The notes beneath the pieces were generated by a model. That model was not told the DNA's origin and ran no database searches. It saw only the letters and a list, made by a program, of their open reading frames with translations. This document shows positions 1 to 9,338 of a stretch of 64,000 nucleotides of DNA, piece by piece (position 1 is the stretch's first letter; every line of letters begins with the position of its first letter). The position numbers and the translations under genes were made by a program. The stretch covers positions 62,001-126,000 of the forward strand of contig JAFQCA010000048.1 of NCBI GenBank assembly GCA_017399485.1, in the 5' to 3' direction. This DNA comes from Alistipes sp. (GTDB lineage: Bacteria > Bacteroidota > Bacteroidia > Bacteroidales > Rikenellaceae).

Positions 1-826
1 TGCATATATCAACATCACGACACATCGTACAGAGGTTATCTATCGAGAGGTTTCGGCTGGGATATTTCAACGCACGACAGCACGTATGCGCCCTGGCACA
101 GTAGCCATTGCTGCCGCTCTAAAAGGACGATACGGCATACCTACCGTACCTCACGTTATTTGTAGCGGGTTTTCACGCACAGAATTGGAGAACGAATTAA
201 TCGACCTATCGTATTTGGGCATTACCGACCTTTTGGTATTACGCGGCGACAGAGCCAAAGGCGAGAATCGCTTTATTGCCGAAAATGATGGTCACGAACA
301 CGCCATAGACCTATGTCATCAGGTAAGCAACTTCAATCGCGGCAGGATGATTGACGGCGAGGAGCACGAAGCACTCAAAGAGAAGTTCTCGTTCGGAGTG
401 GCCGGTTATCCCGAAAAGCACGAGGAGGCTATGAATATGGAGATTGACATCGAGCATCTAAAGGCAAAAATCGAAGCAGGAGCCGAATATGTCGTAACGC
501 AGATGTTTTTTGATAACGCACGTTATTTTGCGTTTGTCGAGCGTTGTCGCACGGCTGGCATCAACGTACCCATTATCCCCGGCATCAAGCCTCTGACCTC
601 ACTAACACAACAGGCCCTTCTGCCAAAAACATTCCATATTGATTTGCCTATGGAGTTGGCAAAAGAGTTAAGACGTTGCACATCGAATGATGACGTGAAG
701 GCTCTGGGCGTCGAGTGGGGCATAGCGCAAGCACGCGAGTTAAAGGCCGCAGGTGTTCCGAGCATACACTTCTACTCGATGAATGCCGCAGCCAGCATCG
801 AGGCCATAGCAAAGGCCGTATATTAA
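1..826 (+). CDS. metF: 5,10-methylenetetrahydrofolate reductase (5' partial)
   Basis: This enzyme reduces methylene-THF to methyl-THF with FAD and NAD(P)H in the cytoplasm, making the methyl donor for methionine synthesis. The frame is open from base 2, upstream of the first ATG at 86. That upstream part reads ITTHR followed by EVIYREV, which matches the conserved N-terminal half of the family, so the true start lies before the window. Other family motifs are RPGTVAIAAA, the DLLVLRGD loop, the SFGVAGYPEKHEEA segment and YVVTQMFFDN. The C-terminus is complete and ends in HFYSMN-type sequence as in other MetF proteins. metH follows 15 bp downstream in the same direction, so the two probably form one operon supplying and using methyl-THF. 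Identity is certain; only the extreme N-terminus is missing. Confidence 0.96.
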   Translation, partial: AYINITTHRTEVIYREVSAGIFQRTTARMRPGTVAIAAALKGRYGIPTVPHVICSGFSRTELENELIDLSYLGITDLLVLRGDRAKGENRFIAENDGHEHAIDLCHQVSNFNRGRMIDGEEHEALKEKFSFGVAGYPEKHEEAMNMEIDIEHLKAKIEAGAEYVVTQMFFDNARYFAFVERCRTAGINVPIIPGIKPLTSLTQQALLPKTFHIDLPMELAKELRRCTSNDDVKALGVEWGIAQARELKAAGVPSIHFYSMNAAASIEAIAKAVY

Positions 827-841
827 TCTATTCAATTGTTT

Positions 842-3800
842 ATGATGCTCCCAAACATCAAAGAGATACTCAACCGCCGAATAATGATTCTCGACGGTGC
901 TATGGGTACAATGATTCAGCGTTACAACCTAAAAGAGGAGGATTTTCGTAATGCAGAATTAGCCAATCATCCCATAAAGTTGGCGGGTAACAACGACCTG
1001 CTCACACTGACTCGTCCCGATGTAATTTCGGCCATTCACCGTGAGTATCTTGAGGCGGGTGCCGATATTATAGAGACTTGTACGTTCAATGCTCAAGCCA
1101 TATCGCAGAGCGACTACTCGACAACACACCTCATCCGAGAAATAAATCTCGCTGCGGCCCGATTGGCTCGCACTGAGGCTGACCGAGCAAGCGAACTCAC
1201 ACCCGATAAGCCACGATTTGTTGCAGGCTCGATAGGCCCTACGGGTAAAACGGCCTCAATGTCGCCCGATGTGGAGAACCCTGCATTGCGAGCCGTCACA
1301 TTCGACCAACTGCAACAAGCCTACGAGGAGCAGATTGAGGCATTAATCGAGGGTGGTGTAGATTTATTATTGATAGAGACGGTTTTCGACACGCTAAACG
1401 CTAAAGCCGCTTTAGAGGCTGCGCGTTGCGTCTTTCATCGCTTAGGACGACACTTGCCCATAATGTTATCGGTAACGATAGCCGACTTATCAGGCAGAAT
1501 GTTGGCTGGGCAGACTTTAGAGGCTTTCCTCTCGTCAATCAAGAACGACGACATCTTGAGCGTAGGACTTAACTGTTCGTTTGGAGCCGAGCAGATGTTC
1601 CCCCTACTTAAAAACTTATCGGCTATAACCTCATATTACATCAGCGCATATCCCAACGCAGGTATTCCCGATGCAATGGGGCGCTATGACCAGACTCCCG
1701 AAGTGATGGCTCGTAACATAGAGCGTTTTACGGAGGCCGAGATAGTCAATATCGTAGGAGGTTGTTGCGGCTCTACACCCGACCATATAAGAGCGATTTA
1801 CGGTGTAGCATCTCGCGCTAAAAGCATCCGCAAGCCTCAAACCAACAAGAGGGGGTGGCTTGCAGGTCTGGAGCCATTCTCGGCAAACGGAGCCTTCATA
1901 AACATTGGCGAGAGGTGCAATGTGGCAGGTAGTAGAAAATTCCTTCGACTTATAAAAGAGAAAGCATACGACGAGGCACTATCAATAGCGCGGTCTCAAG
2001 TGCGAGCAGGGGCTATGATACTCGACATCAATATGGATGATGCGATGATAGATGCCCGTGAGGAGATGTGTAACTTCTTAAATCTTATGGCTTCGGACCC
2101 TGAGATAGCGCGTCTGCCGTGGATGATAGACTCTTCGCGATTCGAAGTAATTGAGGCGGCTCTAAAGTGTATTCAAGGTAAGGCTATAATCAATTCTCTA
2201 TCGCTCAAAGAGGGCGAGGAGATATTCCTGCAGCGGGCGGCACGAGTACAACAGTTTGGTGCGGCATTGGTGGTGATGGCCTTCGACGAACAAGGTCAAG
2301 CAACATCATTTGAGCGTAAGATTGAGGTCTGCCAAAGAGCATATCGTCTGCTTACCGAGCGATTGAACTTCCCTGCCGAAGATATCATATTTGACCCTAA
2401 CATCCTGACCATTGCCACAGGCATAAGCGAACACGACACCTACGCTCTGGACTTTATTCGCGCTACGGAGTGGATACACGCCAATTTGCCTAACGCAAAA
2501 GTGAGCGGAGGAGTCAGCAATCTATCGTTTTCGTTGCGAGGTAACAACTTCCTGCGTGAGGCTATGCACGCCGTATTCCTCTATCACGCCATTGGCGCAG
2601 GGTTGGATATGGCGATAGTAAATCCGGCTACAAAGGTTATGTATGAGGATATCCCCGCAGAGTTATTGGAGGCTTTGGAGGATGTTATCCTCTGCCAACG
2701 CAATGATGCTACGGAGAGATTAATTACATTGGCAGATAAATATAAGCCCACTGAATCAGAGCAATCCACCTCAATGGCTATTGACCGTCACACCACTCCT
2801 CTTGAAGAGCGATTGACAACAGCCTTACAACGTGGTGAGGAGGAGTTTCTGCAAGATGACTTGAATGAGGCTTTGAGTCACTACCCCACACCATCGGCAA
2901 TAATCGAGGGGCCGCTGATGCGAGGAATGACGCTCGTCGGAGAACTATTCGGGCAAGGCAAGATGTTCCTGCCTCAGGTTGTCAAGACCGCCCGTACGAT
3001 GAAACGTGCCGTCGAGATTCTCAAGCCTCACATCGAAGCAAGCAATGCCGTAACATTGACCAAAAACGGACGTTTCCTATTGGCAACAGTCAAAGGAGAT
3101 GTACACGACATTGGCAAGAACATCGCAGGCGTAGTCTTGGCTTGTAACAATTTTGAGGTTATAGACTTAGGAGTGATGGTATCTGCCGAAAAGATTGTAT
3201 CGGCAGCAAAAGAGTACAATGCCGATTTCATAGGCTTAAGCGGCCTTATTACGCCGTCGCTTGACGAGATGTGCACAGTAGCCAAAGAGTTGCACTCGGC
3301 TGGTATCAGCACTCCGTTGTTTATCGGAGGAGCAACCACTTCGGAGATTCACACAGCCATAAAGATAGCACCATTATATGACGGCATTGTCCTGCACGTC
3401 AAGGATGCGGCCCAAAACCCTATTTTGGCTATACAACTGCAAGGTGAGCAACGCCAAAATCTCATTGATAACACTCTTGCCCGACAGGAGGCTTTGCGGC
3501 AAGAGGCGACACTTAAAGAGGGCAAGACAGAGTCTATCGCGTCAAACAAGGTCAAGCAGTTACAGATAGATTGGGCAAAACAGACCTTACACGCTCCTTC
3601 ATATCTCGGAGTCAAGACTATGGAAAACATCTCGATAGAGGATGTGCGACAATATATTAATTGGCGACACTTCTATAATTTGTGGCGCGTACAACCCAAT
3701 TCGTCGGAGGCCGAGAAGATTCGTCGAGAGGCCGAGAGTATGCTTGATAAGATGCAGCACCACTTGCAGGCCCGCGTCGGATTCTTCTCATCATACGCTA

Positions 3801-4369
3801 CCGCGAAGAGCATCATTATAGAACACCCTGAAGGGTGCAAATGTTGTAATCACACCCCACGGCAGACCACTATTGCCACGCCTCGCCAGGCGACAGCCAA
3901 CGAATCGGGAGTACAACTATCGTTATGCGACTTTATAGCACCCAAAGGTTATGGCGACCACATAGGTTGCTTCGCAATTACGGTTTCGGAATCGTTCACT
4001 CAAGAGTTAGAGGGCCTAAAGCATAATGGACAAGAGTATGAGAGCCTTATGCTGCAAAGCATAGGCGACAGATTGGTAGAGGCGGCCAGCGAATGGTTAC
4101 ATCAGCGTGTACGTCGCTCTATGTGGGGATATGCGCCCAATGAGGCACTATCGTTGCAAGAGTTATTTGCAGCCAAGTTCAACGGCATACGCCCTGCGGT
4201 AGGATATCCATCTCTGCCCGACCAAAAAGCAATATTTCCATTAGCCGAATTGCTCGAAATCGACAAGATTGGCATCCGCCTAACCGAGAATGGCGCAATG
4301 TACCCACAAGCATCTGTATGCGGATTGTACCTTGCATCTCCCCACGCCCGATACTTTACAATCGAGTAA
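842..4369 (+). CDS. metH: Cobalamin-dependent methionine synthase
   Basis: MetH transfers the methyl group of methyl-THF to homocysteine through enzyme-bound cobalamin. All four modules are visible. The homocysteine domain has zinc ligands in LNCSFGA (Cys about 245) and GGCCG (Cys308-309). The pterin domain covers roughly 350-610. The B12 cap and Rossmann domain carry DVHDIG, with the cobalt-binding His near residue 755. The C-terminal reactivation/SAM domain has an IRPAVGYP signature near 1116. The length of about 1175 residues is close to the usual 1200-1230. I chose the ATG at 842; an in-frame TTG at 836 and a second ATG at 845 are alternatives. Gap to metF is 15 bp. Use of MetH implies B12 import or synthesis elsewhere in the genome. 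Confidence 0.97.
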   Translation: MMLPNIKEILNRRIMILDGAMGTMIQRYNLKEEDFRNAELANHPIKLAGNNDLLTLTRPDVISAIHREYLEAGADIIETCTFNAQAISQSDYSTTHLIREINLAAARLARTEADRASELTPDKPRFVAGSIGPTGKTASMSPDVENPALRAVTFDQLQQAYEEQIEALIEGGVDLLLIETVFDTLNAKAALEAARCVFHRLGRHLPIMLSVTIADLSGRMLAGQTLEAFLSSIKNDDILSVGLNCSFGAEQMFPLLKNLSAITSYYISAYPNAGIPDAMGRYDQTPEVMARNIERFTEAEIVNIVGGCCGSTPDHIRAIYGVASRAKSIRKPQTNKRGWLAGLEPFSANGAFINIGERCNVAGSRKFLRLIKEKAYDEALSIARSQVRAGAMILDINMDDAMIDAREEMCNFLNLMASDPEIARLPWMIDSSRFEVIEAALKCIQGKAIINSLSLKEGEEIFLQRAARVQQFGAALVVMAFDEQGQATSFERKIEVCQRAYRLLTERLNFPAEDIIFDPNILTIATGISEHDTYALDFIRATEWIHANLPNAKVSGGVSNLSFSLRGNNFLREAMHAVFLYHAIGAGLDMAIVNPATKVMYEDIPAELLEALEDVILCQRNDATERLITLADKYKPTESEQSTSMAIDRHTTPLEERLTTALQRGEEEFLQDDLNEALSHYPTPSAIIEGPLMRGMTLVGELFGQGKMFLPQVVKTARTMKRAVEILKPHIEASNAVTLTKNGRFLLATVKGDVHDIGKNIAGVVLACNNFEVIDLGVMVSAEKIVSAAKEYNADFIGLSGLITPSLDEMCTVAKELHSAGISTPLFIGGATTSEIHTAIKIAPLYDGIVLHVKDAAQNPILAIQLQGEQRQNLIDNTLARQEALRQEATLKEGKTESIASNKVKQLQIDWAKQTLHAPSYLGVKTMENISIEDVRQYINWRHFYNLWRVQPNSSEAEKIRREAESMLDKMQHHLQARVGFFSSYATAKSIIIEHPEGCKCCNHTPRQTTIATPRQATANESGVQLSLCDFIAPKGYGDHIGCFAITVSESFTQELEGLKHNGQEYESLMLQSIGDRLVEAASEWLHQRVRRSMWGYAPNEALSLQELFAAKFNGIRPAVGYPSLPDQKAIFPLAELLEIDKIGIRLTENGAMYPQASVCGLYLASPHARYFTIE

Positions 4370-4438
4370 TTTAGCCCCACTCGCAAAAACAGACAACGAA
4401 TAAAATAACTACTAATCATAAAAATAAACGTACGTTTT

Positions 4439-6646
4439 ATGAAGACCAATATCCTACTATTTATTAGTGCCATATTATTGTCGGTATCAACACTAACACC
4501 ATCGCTGGCTCAACCCATATTTACCGATGCTTCACGCAGCAACCGCGAGCGTGCCGAGGACATTGTAAAGCATATGACTCTGCGAGAGAAGGTGTCGCTT
4601 ATGGTGTATGACTCACCTGCCGTAGAAAGACTTGGCATCAAGAAATACAATTGGTGGAATGAGGCACTGCACGGTATAGCCCGCAACGGAAATGCGACAG
4701 TTTTTCCTATGCCAATCGCTATGGCTTCATCCTTCGATGCAGAGTTGCTGGAGGAGGTATTCACCGCCACAAGCGACGAAGGCCGTATCAAATGGAACAT
4801 CGCACGCTCATCAAACGACGAGAATATGTGGTACAAGGGCCTATCATATTGGACTCCCAACATAAATATCTTCCGAGACCCACGTTGGGGACGTGGTATG
4901 GAGACTTATGGAGAGGACCCGTATCTTACATCACAGTTGGGTATGGCTGTCGTTCGCGGTCTGCAAGGCGATAACAAAGATGGTGTAATCAAAGCATTAG
5001 CCTGTGCAAAACACTACGCAATACACTCTGGTCCCGAATCATCACGACACTCGTTTGATGCAGTTGTAAGCGAGAGAGACTTATGGGAGACCTATCTCCC
5101 CGCTTTTAAGGACCTTATAACCAAGGCCGATGTCAAACAAGTTATGTTTGCTTACAATCGTATGTTTGGCGTTCCCGCTGGCGCAAACGAGCGTTTTATG
5201 CGCGACATACTCGAAAAGGAGTGGGGGTTCAAGGGCGTGGTAGTTAGCGACTGTTGGGCCGTAAAGGATTTCTATGCCGGACACAAATGGTCTGCCAATA
5301 GAGTTGAAGCAGCCGCAGCCGCAGTAAACGCAGGAATGGATATGGAGTGTGGCGATGCAGTTCCTGCCATCCCCGAAGCCATCAGACGAGGACTTGTAAC
5401 AGAGGAGAGCGTTGATGAGAGTATAACACGTGTTATGGAGTATCGTTACCTGCTCGGCGAGATGGATGAAACATCGCCGTGGGATGATATACCGCACGAC
5501 AAATTATGCTCTAAGGAGCACGCAGATTTGGCATTAGAGGTGGCTCACAAGAGTATCGTATTGCTTGAAAATAAAGGCATACTCCCGCTGAAGAAGAGTG
5601 AAAAGGTGCTGATTATGGGTCCAAATGCCGACCAAGCACGAATGATGTGGGGTAATTACAACGGCTACCCGTTAAACGAATCTTCATTACTTGACGGTAT
5701 TAAAGCGAAAGGAGTCAATATCAACTATGTAGATGGCATACCTTATGTAGCGGGACTAACGACCACCGACGTTACGGGCGATGTTGTAATGAAAGCAGCG
5801 TTTAACCCCGACAATAAGGAGTTCGACATAGAGAAATATGTAGCAGCCGCCAAAGAGTATAAAACGGTTATATTTGCAGGTGGTCTTGCCTCGTGTCTCG
5901 AGGGTGAGCAGTTGGAGGTAAGCGCTCCAGGATTTGACGGAGGAGACAGAACCACCCTATCGTTACCCGATGTGCAAAAAAGAGTTATTAAGGCCCTGCA
6001 CGATGCTGGCAAGAGAGTTATCCTCGTGAATTTTTCGGGTAGCGCGATGGCATTTAAGGATGAGGCAAAATGGTGTGACGCTATTGTTCAAGCGTGGTAT
6101 CTCGGTCAGGAGGGTGGCAAGGCCATTGCGGATGTAATATATGGCGATGTAAACCCATCAGGTAAGTTGCCACTTACATTCTATGCCGACGACAGCCAAC
6201 TTGTTGATTTCGAGGATTATTCGATGAAAGGACGCACCTACCGCTATTTCGAAGGCAAACCGCTCTATCCGTTTGGACACGGTTTGAGTTACACCACATT
6301 CAAATTCGGCAAAGCCCAGATTGCCAAGACGGCCAACGGAGATAAGGCATTAGTAATAAATGTACGCAATACGGGCAAATGTGATGGTGAAGAGGTTGTG
6401 CAACTATATATAAGTCGTCCCGACGACTCGGAAGGCCCAATCAAGACATTAAGAGGGTTTAAGCGTATCGCGCTAAAGGCTGGCGAAGAGACTCAAGTTT
6501 GTATCCCTCTCAATGATGAGACCTTCTTGTGGTGGAATCCCGAATCAGGCCGAATGAATCCTATGGAGGGAGAGTACACCCTACATTATGGTAACACATC
6601 CGACAGTAAATCTCTTAAGACAATAAAATATAGATTTGCTAAATAA
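4439..6646 (+). CDS. Secreted glycoside hydrolase family 3 (beta-glucosidase/xylosidase type)
   Basis: This is an exo-acting beta-glycosidase exported to the periplasm. A signal peptide (residues 1-25, ending SLAQ) is followed by the GH3 TIM barrel. Barrel motifs are YGEDPYLTSQLG, the KHYAIHSGPE substrate loop and the nucleophile in VVVSDCWAV (Asp near 271). The GH3 C-terminal alpha/beta domain begins near 375, and a fibronectin-III-like domain lies at about 655-735. A length of 735 residues is normal for three-domain GH3 enzymes. The sequence leans toward xylosidase/glucosidase subfamilies such as BxlA, but substrate cannot be read from sequence. It lies 69 bp after metH with no clear terminator between them. 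It is followed by a strong hairpin at 6700-6730. Confidence 0.9.
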   Translation: MKTNILLFISAILLSVSTLTPSLAQPIFTDASRSNRERAEDIVKHMTLREKVSLMVYDSPAVERLGIKKYNWWNEALHGIARNGNATVFPMPIAMASSFDAELLEEVFTATSDEGRIKWNIARSSNDENMWYKGLSYWTPNINIFRDPRWGRGMETYGEDPYLTSQLGMAVVRGLQGDNKDGVIKALACAKHYAIHSGPESSRHSFDAVVSERDLWETYLPAFKDLITKADVKQVMFAYNRMFGVPAGANERFMRDILEKEWGFKGVVVSDCWAVKDFYAGHKWSANRVEAAAAAVNAGMDMECGDAVPAIPEAIRRGLVTEESVDESITRVMEYRYLLGEMDETSPWDDIPHDKLCSKEHADLALEVAHKSIVLLENKGILPLKKSEKVLIMGPNADQARMMWGNYNGYPLNESSLLDGIKAKGVNINYVDGIPYVAGLTTTDVTGDVVMKAAFNPDNKEFDIEKYVAAAKEYKTVIFAGGLASCLEGEQLEVSAPGFDGGDRTTLSLPDVQKRVIKALHDAGKRVILVNFSGSAMAFKDEAKWCDAIVQAWYLGQEGGKAIADVIYGDVNPSGKLPLTFYADDSQLVDFEDYSMKGRTYRYFEGKPLYPFGHGLSYTTFKFGKAQIAKTANGDKALVINVRNTGKCDGEEVVQLYISRPDDSEGPIKTLRGFKRIALKAGEETQVCIPLNDETFLWWNPESGRMNPMEGEYTLHYGNTSDSKSLKTIKYRFAK

Positions 6647-6699
6647 GCGGTTTGCCACTCAAAGGAAATTTATATCTATAACACTTAGCACTAAAAATT

Positions 6700-6730
6700 T
6701 ATGGCGGAAACGATTTTTGTTTCCGCCATA
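6700..6730. terminator. Bidirectional intrinsic terminator between GH3 gene and aquaporin gene
   Basis: There is a perfect 12-bp stem (6700-6711 with 6719-6730) and a 7-nt loop, TATGGCGGAAAC paired with GTTTCCGCCATA. It lies between two convergent genes, so it can serve both. There is no long T run on the plus side, so termination there is probable rather than certain. Confidence 0.7.
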
Positions 6731-6780
6731 ATTTGTATGGTATCTATACATCCAATATTAAATTATCTGCATAGAAAATC

Positions 6781-7446
6781 CTACTTTTTACATTTGCACT
6801 CACAACCAATTCCACACCAAACAATAGCAGCAAGGACTGCTCCTACAAATGGACCTACGATAAAAATCCACAAATCAGCAAGAGCCTGACCACCTGCCAA
6901 TACTGCCGGTCCTATTGAACGTGCAGGATTAACAGAAGTGCCTGTATAGTGAATACATACCAAGTGTACAAGTATCAATGTCAAACCGATAGCCAAGCCT
7001 GCCAAATTTCCAGCACCCTTTTCTGCGTCAGTAGCACCAAGCACAACCAAAACAAAAATGAAAGTAAAGACAATTTCAGCAATCACCGCCGCGCAAGTAG
7101 TAATGCCCGGCTGAACAGCATTAGCGCCCAAACCTGACTCTGGAGCCAAGGCCATAAGGATACCTGCACCGATAAAGGCTCCAATCACCTGAAAAAGCAT
7201 ATACATTAACGCATCCTTTCCACTCATTCGTTTTGACAACCACACACCAAGCGTAATGGCAGGATTAATATGGCAACCTGAAATACCTCCGATAGCATAA
7301 GCCATACCTACTACAGCCAAACCAAAAGCCATAGCCGTTCCCACAACAGATGCAGTATCAACACCACAACTCAGACTCACGGCTGTACCACAACCCATCA
7401 ATACCAGAACCATTGTTCCAATCATTTCCGCAAAATACTTTTTCAT
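6781..7446 (-). CDS. aqpZ: Aquaporin Z-like water channel (MIP family)
   Basis: This is an inner-membrane water channel of 221 residues, about the usual AqpZ length, with six hydrophobic helices. Both NPA boxes are present: HINPAITLG (NPA at 61-63) and TSVNPARS (NPA at 173-175). By alignment from memory with E. coli AqpZ, the selectivity-filter residues Phe43, His174, Thr183 and Arg189 correspond to Phe41, His161, Thr170 and Arg176 here. That combination marks water-selective channels rather than glycerol facilitators. The extreme C-terminus is unusually cysteine-rich (CGIGCECKCKK). The gene is convergent with the GH3 gene and divergent from a small barrel gene, so it is probably transcribed alone. 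Confidence 0.93.
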   Translation of the reverse strand: MKKYFAEMIGTMVLVLMGCGTAVSLSCGVDTASVVGTAMAFGLAVVGMAYAIGGISGCHINPAITLGVWLSKRMSGKDALMYMLFQVIGAFIGAGILMALAPESGLGANAVQPGITTCAAVIAEIVFTFIFVLVVLGATDAEKGAGNLAGLAIGLTLILVHLVCIHYTGTSVNPARSIGPAVLAGGQALADLWIFIVGPFVGAVLAAIVWCGIGCECKCKK

Positions 7447-7569
7447 AATTTTGATAATTTAGAGTTTCACAATGTAAATTTACATATTTTTTTTGAATTT
7501 CAAAAGAATATAAACAATCCAGGTAACAAATCTTCAAAAAATTATTATCAGACTTATTCATTAAAAGAT

Positions 7570-7600
7570 TTTGTTTATTTGTTAATTATTCGTATATTTG
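7570..7600 (+). promoter_or_regulatory. Bacteroidota-type promoter for the small barrel protein
   Basis: A -33 element TTTG (7570-7573) is followed after 19 bp by TATATTTG (7593-7600), an exact match to the TAnnTTTG -7 consensus of Bacteroidota primary sigma factor promoters. The gene starts about 25-31 bp further on. Confidence 0.75.
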
Positions 7601-7630
7601 TATATGTATTAATCTTAAATCTTAATGCGT

Positions 7631-8083
7631 ATGAAGAAACTTATTTTATCAGCCTTTTTATGTATATTGGCTACAGCGACATTTGCTCAAAATAACGGTT
7701 TGGGTATTCGTGCCGGAAGTGGCGCAGAGTTGCAATATGAACGATATTTTAGTTCGGGAGATGTTCTGAAGGTAAATGCAGGCCTTTTTGACTTTGATGG
7801 CAATTTCTTTGGTACCGCAATCTATGATTGGGAGTGTTTTAATTGGGGTAATTGGACTCCAAATGCAGGTAACTGGTTCTTGCAGGCCGGTGTCGGAGGT
7901 GCTGTTGGTGTATTGAAGGATAACCTAAATATAGGCGTTGCCGGAAATGCCGCTTTCGGTATTCATTTCAGTGGCGCACCCATCACTTTGGCGATAGATT
8001 ATCGTCCAACAATATTCCTGCTTGATGATTGTTGGGGTGATGGTTTTGCTAGTTTTGGTTTAAGTTGTACTTTCCGCTTCTAA
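7631..8083 (+). CDS. Small outer-membrane beta-barrel-like protein, function unknown
   Basis: A protein of about 150 residues. A signal peptide (MKKLILS to ATFAQ) is followed by alternating hydrophobic/polar segments rich in Gly, Asn and aromatics. The C-terminus is SCTFRF, ending in Phe as outer-membrane barrels usually do. The pattern YDWE followed by FNWGNW and the FGIHF and LAIDYRPTIF segments suggest an eight-stranded barrel of the kind often annotated DUF/OmpX-like in Bacteroidales. I cannot assign a function. Start: the ATG at 7631 gives a standard signal peptide; an in-frame ATG two codons upstream (7625) is also possible. The gene stands alone between a clear promoter and a terminator. 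Confidence 0.75.
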   Translation: MKKLILSAFLCILATATFAQNNGLGIRAGSGAELQYERYFSSGDVLKVNAGLFDFDGNFFGTAIYDWECFNWGNWTPNAGNWFLQAGVGGAVGVLKDNLNIGVAGNAAFGIHFSGAPITLAIDYRPTIFLLDDCWGDGFASFGLSCTFRF

Positions 8084-8103
8084 AAGAAGTCGCTAAAAGA
8101 GAG

Positions 8104-8131
8104 AAAAGAGGTCAATTGACCTCTTTTTTTT
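8104..8131 (+). terminator. Intrinsic terminator after the small barrel gene
   Basis: The palindrome AAAAGAGGTCAATTGACCTC is followed by a run of eight or more T (8124-8131). It lies 20 bp after the stop codon and is a textbook Rho-independent terminator. Confidence 0.85.
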
Positions 8132-8180
8132 GCACTTAAGCGAACTACAACATTATCTAATAAGGAGATTCTAAAGATAC

Positions 8181-8212
8181 GGGGTTGCTCAACAAATTTG
8201 TTAGGCAGCCCC
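8181..8212. repeat. Dispersed intergenic hairpin (GGGGTTGCTC...GCAGCCCC)
   Basis: A near-complete 16-bp hairpin around the core CAACAAATTTGTT. A clearly related hairpin with the same core lies at 37867-37904, about 30 kb away after the GH92 gene. A shorter relative sharing the GGGTTGCTCC start is the terminator at 62255-62296. The spacing after the terminator at 8104-8131 suggests a second terminator or a repeated attenuator-type element. Confidence 0.55.
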
Positions 8213-8229
8213 TGCATTTTATACCCAAG

Positions 8230-8329
8230 CGATAAGTTTTATCGTTTTTCGTTAAATTTTTATCGAAAAAATATTGCAGATATAAATTTTATTACTACAT
8301 TTGCAATAGATTTATCGATAATCGTTAAA
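8230..8329. promoter_or_regulatory. Promoter with clustered TTATCG operator-like palindromes upstream of DUF2975/XRE genes
   Basis: TTG (8274-8276), 19 bp, then TACATTTG (8296-8303) forms a Bacteroidota promoter. Around it are CGATAA-GTT-TTATCG (8230-8244), another TTATCG (8260-8265), and the perfect palindrome TTATCGATAA (8312-8321) just downstream of the expected start of transcription. Repeated half-sites flanking and overlapping a promoter are what an autoregulating HTH protein would use. The XRE protein at 9082-9291 is the obvious candidate. This is inference from position and symmetry only. The promoter and these sites account for most of the 307-bp gap before the next gene. Confidence 0.55.
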
Positions 8330-8390
8330 AACAAAGGCCTAAAACTAAACTAAATGAAATTGAATTATTAATCAACTAACAATTTATCTT

Positions 8391-9071
8391 ATGAAAGTCT
8401 CAAAAAGAATTCAACGCAGAATCACATTTTTATTTGTTTTTACTGCTATCTGCCTCGTGTTGCCGATTCTGCAATACACTATTCAACTCTGCAATCTCGA
8501 CAAGAACAGAGGTAACGAGAATATGCGCTTTATCGGAATGATAGACTCTCACGGAGCATACACCATTCCCAACAAGGCCTATGAGCCCTATATCGTGCCA
8601 ATCCAAAAAGATGCTGACGGCAATATCGTCGTTGCGGGCGTACCTGCCGACCTATTGGTTTACTCGCCCAATCCCGACTACGAACTGCCCGAACACTACG
8701 GTTGGAAACTGAACAAGTTGCATATCTATATTGCTTATCTGTTTATGTTTATCCTCGTCGGACTTATAATATCTATTTTAACTGGTGTTATACAAGGCTT
8801 GCGCACGGGTAATATCTTCCGACACAACTATGTAGGTCAACTGCGTTGGCTGGCAATAGTTTCATTCATATTTACTTTGCTGATGGACAATCGCAACGTA
8901 TTTCATCAAGTAGCAATTCAGCAGTGCTATAATGCCACTTCGCCCATTACACTCAATGGCCAGATAGAGATTAGCCCACTGACGTTGCTTGCTCCGTTAC
9001 TTTTGTTTATCTTTGCAGAGGTAATGGCTATTGCAGCCAATATGAACGATGAAGAATCAATGACAATATAA
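8391..9071 (+). CDS. DUF2975-type membrane protein paired with an XRE regulator
   Basis: A 226-residue inner-membrane protein with a TM helix near the N-terminus (about 12-34), a polar periplasmic segment of about 70 residues, then three helices (about 112-135, 155-175 and 200-220). The topology, the GLRTGNIFRHNYV region and the small HTH protein immediately downstream match the DUF2975/YozG-type two-gene modules common in Firmicutes and Bacteroidota. The membrane protein is thought to act with, or modulate, the adjacent regulator. It lies 10 bp upstream of the XRE gene, so they are co-transcribed. The signal sensed is unknown. Confidence 0.72.
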   Translation: MKVSKRIQRRITFLFVFTAICLVLPILQYTIQLCNLDKNRGNENMRFIGMIDSHGAYTIPNKAYEPYIVPIQKDADGNIVVAGVPADLLVYSPNPDYELPEHYGWKLNKLHIYIAYLFMFILVGLIISILTGVIQGLRTGNIFRHNYVGQLRWLAIVSFIFTLLMDNRNVFHQVAIQQCYNATSPITLNGQIEISPLTLLAPLLLFIFAEVMAIAANMNDEESMTI

Positions 9072-9081
9072 CGAGCGACCT

Positions 9082-9291
9082 ATGGCAATAATAGTAAATC
9101 TGGATGTAATGCTTGCGCGACGCAAGATGTCGCTCTCCGAATTATCGGAAAAAGTCGATATTTCGATTGTCAATCTCTCTATACTCAAGACGGGCAAGGC
9201 CAAGGCCGTACGTTTCTCGACTTTAGAGGCAATCTGCCGAGCGTTGGAGTGTCAGCCTGGCGATATTTTGGAATTCGCCCAAGATGAATAG
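9082..9291 (+). CDS. Small XRE/Cro-CI-type transcriptional regulator
   Basis: A 69-residue protein that is essentially one helix-turn-helix domain. The motif is LSELSEKVDISIVNLSILK with recognition-helix residues around 27-40, followed by a conserved second half FSTLEAICRALECQPGDIL. This matches the YozG-like regulators that accompany DUF2975 membrane proteins. It has no sensor domain, so the signal probably comes from the membrane partner encoded 10 bp upstream. Likely targets are the TTATCG palindromes at 8230-8321 in front of its own operon. Confidence 0.87.
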   Translation: MAIIVNLDVMLARRKMSLSELSEKVDISIVNLSILKTGKAKAVRFSTLEAICRALECQPGDILEFAQDE

Positions 9292-9338
9292 GCTCTTTCG
9301 ATAGAAAGAATTCGTTATTTCCTAAAATCTATGTAATT

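Noticed and set aside
836..841. TTG start of metH at 836
   Set aside because: An ATG follows six bases later; the two extra residues add nothing conserved.
1..4369. Functional link between MetF and the Hdr-like cluster, as MetF-Hdr complexes in acetogens
   Set aside because: They lie about 26 kb apart with many other genes between; nothing in this window supports a complex.
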